A stretch of 8,628 bases of DNA from Ignavibacteria bacterium (GTDB taxonomy: Bacteria; Bacteroidota; Ignavibacteria; Kapaibacteriales; UBA4661): assembly GCA_013298375.1 (NCBI GenBank), contig JAAFHM010000188.1, positions 1-8,628 of the forward strand, given 5' to 3'. The translations under genes and the position numbers were made by a program. Under the pieces are notes generated by a model that was given only the letters and a program-made list of their open reading frames with translations, ran no database searches and was not told the DNA's origin. Shown one piece after another: positions 6,201-8,628 of this stretch (position 1 is its first letter; each line of letters starts with the position of its first letter).

Positions 6201-7465
6201 CGGCAGCACAAAATGTCCTTTCTTGCCAGATGACCGTCAGTTTCGATACGACGCGCATTCGTCTGACGGGTGTTACCGTAGCGGGAACGATCGCTGATAG
6301 CAGTATCGTCACAGTGAATGTCAGCACACCGGGGCGCTTAGTTTTCACGCTCTTCCGTGCACGTCCTTTTAGTGGCAATGGTGTCTTTTTAAATCTGATT
6401 GGCACAACGGTCGTTTCCGCCGGACAGACATCGGTGGGAATCTCTAATGCAGTTCTCAATGAAGGGTCGCCCAGCGTCAGCGCCTCTGGTGGCACGGTAA
6501 CCATTGGTGGTTTCTTGTGCGGAGATGTGTCTAGAAACGGCACAATCACTGCTCTTGATGCATCTCTTGTGGCAGAACACGCTATTGGTTTACGCCGATT
6601 AACGGGCGATTCATTGCGTGCTGCGGATGTGTCGGGTAATCGCCAAGTAACCGGATACGATGCCGCCTTGATTGCTCAGTTCGCTGTCGGCTTGGTCAGT
6701 TCATTCCCGAATGGTTGCCCGACTCTTCTGGCTTTAGCATCAATTCTTAAAGAAGGGCAAACAGCATCACTCACGTCCGATAATCCTCTAACGTTAAGTA
6801 TTGAGACTCCGCGCCAGCAAAGCGGTCGTCGGTACTCAATTCCAATTCGCCTGACCAATACTCACGCTACCGATATTCGGGCATATTCTTTTTCCCTACG
6901 GTACGACCCCAGCATCGTCAATATTACGGCGACGGCTCTTGATGAAACCCTTTCCGCAGGAGGAACGCTCATTCTGAATACTACTGAGGCAGGGATTGTA
7001 CGTGGTGTCTATTTCAATACTCGCGGTTTTTCTGCAAGCGGAACATTGCTCAACATCCTTGCCGATGGTCAATCGTCTGGATCAAGTACGTTGACGCTCG
7101 AAAATACGATGGTCAATGAAGGCAGCCCAACAGTAAGGGTGCAAAATGGTGCCATCACTGTACAACAAGTTACAAGCGTTCGTTCGCAATTGGAGCAAAA
7201 CTCTCCGGCTTCACTTTCGGCTTTCCCAACTCCGGCGACAGATATGGTCAACTTCTCGTTATCGCTTACCAAAGCAATCCCTGCTACACTTGTCATATCC
7301 ACGATGCTTGGGCAAGAAGTAGCTCGTGTTCACGATGGCAACTTATCCACAGGAAGCCATCAATTTACATGGAACGTACAGAATTTGCCTAGCGGCGTGT
7401 ATGTTGCTTCTCTTCAATCCGCTGGAACACGGTTGAATAGTGTGTTGGTGCAGATTGTGCGCTAA
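3227..7465 (+). CDS. Modular T9SS-secreted surface protein: Asp-box propeller, CUB, cohesin-like and dockerin domains
   Basis: A 1412-residue protein. Residues 1-30 form a signal peptide ending NLSAQ. Residues about 33-607 carry 13 Asp-box motifs of the type RSTDNGxSW (Trp at 72, 112, 153, 207, 255, 293, 335, 375, 416, 449, 490, 533, 572), plus a last repeat near 594-607 without the box. This fits sortilin/Ycf48-like propellers. CUB-like domains lie at about 617-725 and 844-953, separated by an Fn3-like stretch (about 735-840). A cohesin-like domain (about 968-1094), a dockerin (1098-1164; calcium loops starting at Asp1100 and Asp1134) and a second cohesin-like domain (about 1187-1312) follow. 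Residues about 1331-1412 match the T9SS type A sorting domain (FPTPATD, LGQEVARV, LPSGVYVASL). It should be exported, sorted through T9SS and released or anchored at the surface, probably in adhesion or glycan/protein binding. No catalytic residues were recognised. The ATG at 3227 gives the complete signal peptide; Met7 (3245) is an alternative. Confidence 0.93.
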   Translation: MKNSFTMRYYAHLCVAAFLWLYCAGNLSAQLQWQSTSGPLGGNVRSFTTHQSAVFAGTGSGLFRSTDNGQSWSPVGKSLAGNSVTDLASTPRTLFAILSYSLFRSDDNGTTWTFVSMPIGASSPSSVVANGNTVYVGTENGSIIRSSDGGSSWVEAIRVQGDTVRTFSGIPTLASHSIRGIDVHGSTVMAITSRGRLLRSVDQGLNWITSTPQQLAPSQDAFSSSLSSNLVLTDSVLVVGLGNGFLRSTNNGATWQSIPQIYRVNRLFKQNAQTILAATSQGIMRSTNTGLTWTNISSGLGDRPINVIGLSGDKLFVGTEGIPGVFASADNGQSWSISNAGMIASSITNVVASPTSLFAVSNGLFLRSADNGTTWTVSPIVGGSSIGVWNVAVRGSEVFIATSTGIFRSTDDGRNWTLSVLANNVFNTNAGLFALSSSTIYQSSNGINWIQLPRIDSLYYGANEVIANSSAILVGASDRILRTTNNGATWQIVWRASTTGSFTQVNSLALGESMMFAGVSNGFYRSADSGATWQRIGLANQNVVKVFVYASTVFAANRNGDIFYSSDDGLTWANADFAARNTSITSFTGRGSTLYVGTSNQGMFRASTTPVPTNTPCLTTFTGSLAAFSDRTTNTVVYNNNLDCRWLIKPTTAPGRIVLTFTRFSTEDNYDFVTVYDGETTTSPQIGRFSGAYLPLNLIARSGAMLIRFSTDSSAVSSGWTATYNVIANSTQAFAPPTALSPNGLVLSNRFQSFNLRFNAEVNSGDFIRLQIASDSLFTNVISRFDFVAGGYYPNQFNYSFGYSLPSSATPGNRYFWRVAHTSDTALANRWSVPASFTLAPPSCSGTTTLTANTGSITDRTDGLSNYTDNLDCSWLIRPANGGRITLSFSRFSTESCCDAVTVYDGATINSQILGTFRGSSIPAAITSSGGVMLVRFTTDGSSTSTGWAASYTAGGATPPDTTASTARELRIPTVSVAPGSIAVPVMVSGLTAAQNVLSCQMTVSFDTTRIRLTGVTVAGTIADSSIVTVNVSTPGRLVFTLFRARPFSGNGVFLNLIGTTVVSAGQTSVGISNAVLNEGSPSVSASGGTVTIGGFLCGDVSRNGTITALDASLVAEHAIGLRRLTGDSLRAADVSGNRQVTGYDAALIAQFAVGLVSSFPNGCPTLLALASILKEGQTASLTSDNPLTLSIETPRQQSGRRYSIPIRLTNTHATDIRAYSFSLRYDPSIVNITATALDETLSAGGTLILNTTEAGIVRGVYFNTRGFSASGTLLNILADGQSSGSSTLTLENTMVNEGSPTVRVQNGAITVQQVTSVRSQLEQNSPASLSAFPTPATDMVNFSLSLTKAIPATLVISTMLGQEVARVHDGNLSTGSHQFTWNVQNLPSGVYVASLQSAGTRLNSVLVQIVR

Positions 7466-7659
7466 ATTCTGAGTTTGGCTTTACACCTGCTTTTTTCTTG
7501 TCAGCCCCGGCTTTCCCTTGTGAAAAGCTGGGGTTGTTGTTTGTTGGGGGGGATCCCACAATTTTCCCCCTTGCTCAGAAGCACGGGTAAAGACTTGGAG
7601 AAAATTTCAGAGATGGGCAAGGAAATTTTTGGCGGATAATGATGATAAAACGCTCCCAT
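7466..7659. other. Convergent intergenic region
   Basis: This 194-base gap lies between the ends of the large plus-strand gene and the minus-strand SusD-like gene. It holds the terminator at 7503-7541 and a run of seven G (7546-7552) overlapping the palindrome GGGATCCC (7550-7557). Weakly complementary arms occur at 7569-7577 and 7614-7622, with a 36-base loop. No gene is visible, and I found no convincing terminator for the minus-strand gene. Confidence 0.7.
7503..7541 (+). terminator. Hairpin terminator of the large T9SS-cargo gene
   Basis: A 12-pair stem with two G-T pairs: AGCCCCGGCTTT (7503-7514) with AAAGCTGGGGTT (7524-7535), and a 9-base loop. It begins 38 bases after the stop codon and is followed by a T-rich but G-interrupted tail (TTGTTGTTTGTT). 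The minus strand has no T-run after the stem, so it should work mainly for the plus-strand transcript. Confidence 0.65.
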
Positions 7660-8628
7660 TTAATCCCGTACCAATGCTGGCAAATTCGGATTATTATTGA
7701 TTTCCGGCTGCACAATCGGCAGATAGCGCCACGTATCGGGGCGCAAATGCCACCGATTCAAACGGCGCTGGTCGATCAACCGCAACCCCGTTAAAAAGAG
7801 TTCTTTCTCGCGCTCTGCTGCGATGAGGTCAAGCGTTGCAACCGTTCCGGCAGCCAAAGCGCGAAGCCCCGGATACGACGTGCGAACAGTATTGATGCGG
7901 TTCAGAGCCGAGGTTGTATTATTCATCAAGCGTAATTCACATTCGGCAAGCATGAGTTCTGTTTCCTGCCATGACAAAAATGGTATGGGGGAGTCTTGTG
8001 CCGGATATTTTGTCTGGATGTAAAACGTGAAGCCAGAGCGTGTCGTTGGACCGCGCAAGCGCAAACGCACCGAATCAAGGGGGTCTTGGCGGAGATAAAG
8101 CGTATCGAAGCGTCGCGCTGGAAGATAGACATTGCGCCCCAACCCCGCATTCAACCAGAGTTGGTTGGATAATTGCAGGTTGTACAGCGCTTGAAACACG
8201 GCATCACCTCTGCGAAGACCATTTTGTGCGGCTTCCAATGCTTTATCAAAACGTCCTTCCATCAAGTGAATACGCGCCGAAAGCGATTGCAAAAGCCGCG
8301 TCTCGTAAGGCGACGTGGTGTTTTGTGCGGCTCGTGCGAACTTTGCCAATGCAGAATCGTTCATGGCAGAAGATGGGATAAATGCGCCGTTGTCAATCAC
8401 ACCGCCGCCTTGTTGCTTATTGATACCGATATATGCGGCATAGAAATACCGTGCTATCGCACCATGAAAATTTGCTTGAAAGAGCATACGCCGTTTCGCT
8501 GAATCCCGCGCAAATACTATCGTTTCGGCACGTACCGCTAAATCGTCTGAATGAAAACGATAGCGCCCCAAGCGGTTCTGTGCGCCGATGAGCGTCGTAT
8601 TGGAGCGGTCAATGGTAAGTGCATTATC
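7660..8628 (-). CDS. SusD/RagB-family outer-membrane nutrient-binding protein (5' end outside window)
   Basis: The last 322 residues of a SusD-like protein, ending in TAA. The frame is open to the right edge; a TTG at 8571 could be mistaken for a start but lies inside the gene. Full members are about 450-600 residues, so roughly the first third, with the lipoprotein signal, is missing. Family marks are a TPR-like helical region (SLSARIHLMEGRFDKALEAA), the conserved WQETELMLAECELRLMNN followed by ALNRINTVRTSYPGL, then IAAEREKELFLTGLRLIDQR and the terminal WRYLPIVQPEINNNP, the usual SusD ending. SusD proteins are surface lipoproteins that capture glycans or other nutrients and act as a lid on a SusC-type TonB-dependent transporter. 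The SusC gene normally lies directly upstream, here beyond the right edge. The substrate cannot be told. It converges on the large plus-strand gene and is probably a separate unit. Confidence 0.92.
   Translation of the reverse strand, partial: DNALTIDRSNTTLIGAQNRLGRYRFHSDDLAVRAETIVFARDSAKRRMLFQANFHGAIARYFYAAYIGINKQQGGGVIDNGAFIPSSAMNDSALAKFARAAQNTTSPYETRLLQSLSARIHLMEGRFDKALEAAQNGLRRGDAVFQALYNLQLSNQLWLNAGLGRNVYLPARRFDTLYLRQDPLDSVRLRLRGPTTRSGFTFYIQTKYPAQDSPIPFLSWQETELMLAECELRLMNNTTSALNRINTVRTSYPGLRALAAGTVATLDLIAAEREKELFLTGLRLIDQRRLNRWHLRPDTWRYLPIVQPEINNNPNLPALVRD

Noticed and set aside
7546..7552. Run of seven G considered as a phase-variable tract
   Set aside because: It lies between two convergent gene ends, not in a coding region or promoter, so slippage would have no evident effect.
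7569..7622. Complementary arms 7569-7577 and 7614-7622 considered as the terminator of the SusD-like gene
   Set aside because: Only nine pairs including a G-T, a 36-base loop, and no T-run on the minus strand.
8571..8571. TTG at 8571 as the start of the SusD-like gene
   Set aside because: The frame continues open to the window edge, the protein lacks the N-terminal third and lipoprotein signal at this point, and no start context is visible.

Overview
The window looks like chromosomal DNA of a member of the Bacteroidota or a close FCB-group relative. Four things point there: a SusD/RagB-type outer-membrane protein, a C-terminal type IX secretion (T9SS) sorting domain, a multi-blade 'two-component regulator propeller' sensor, and signal peptides ending in the Ala-Gln typical of these bacteria, with no clear Shine-Dalgarno sequences. 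Cohesin-like and dockerin-like modules in a T9SS cargo protein also fit deep-branching relatives (Kapabacteria, Ignavibacteria, Chlorobi-like lineages). The species cannot be fixed from the sequence alone.

Layout. (1) Positions 1-1735, minus strand: the N-terminal 578 residues of a periplasmic propeller sensor. The gene is open throughout and runs off the left edge, so its signalling domain is not visible. (2) Positions 1832-2731, minus strand: a secreted protein of about 299 residues with a C-terminal SPOR domain, 96 bases upstream of the sensor gene on the same strand. (3) Positions 2732-3226: a 495-base divergent intergenic region. It holds two pairs of perfect 15-base direct repeats, both with a 21-base period. 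One pair contains a perfect match to the LytTR response-regulator binding consensus in the canonical geometry. (4) Positions 3227-7465, plus strand: a 1412-residue mosaic surface protein. It has a signal peptide, about 14 Asp-box propeller repeats, CUB, an Fn3-like region, CUB, cohesin-like, dockerin, cohesin-like and a T9SS type A sorting domain. (5) Positions 7466-7659: a convergent intergenic region with a hairpin terminator for the large gene. (6) Positions 7660-8628, minus strand: the C-terminal 322 residues of a SusD-like lipoprotein that runs off the right edge.

How the parts may fit together (inference). All four proteins act in the cell envelope: nutrient capture at the outer membrane, peptidoglycan contact, periplasmic sensing and a secreted modular adhesin-like protein. 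The best specific hypothesis is that the large T9SS protein is controlled by a LytTR-family regulator through the tandem site at 3074-3109. The partial propeller sensor may belong to the same signalling circuit, because propeller sensors of this kind often carry histidine-kinase or DNA-binding output domains. No mobile element, CRISPR array, tRNA or rRNA was recognised.
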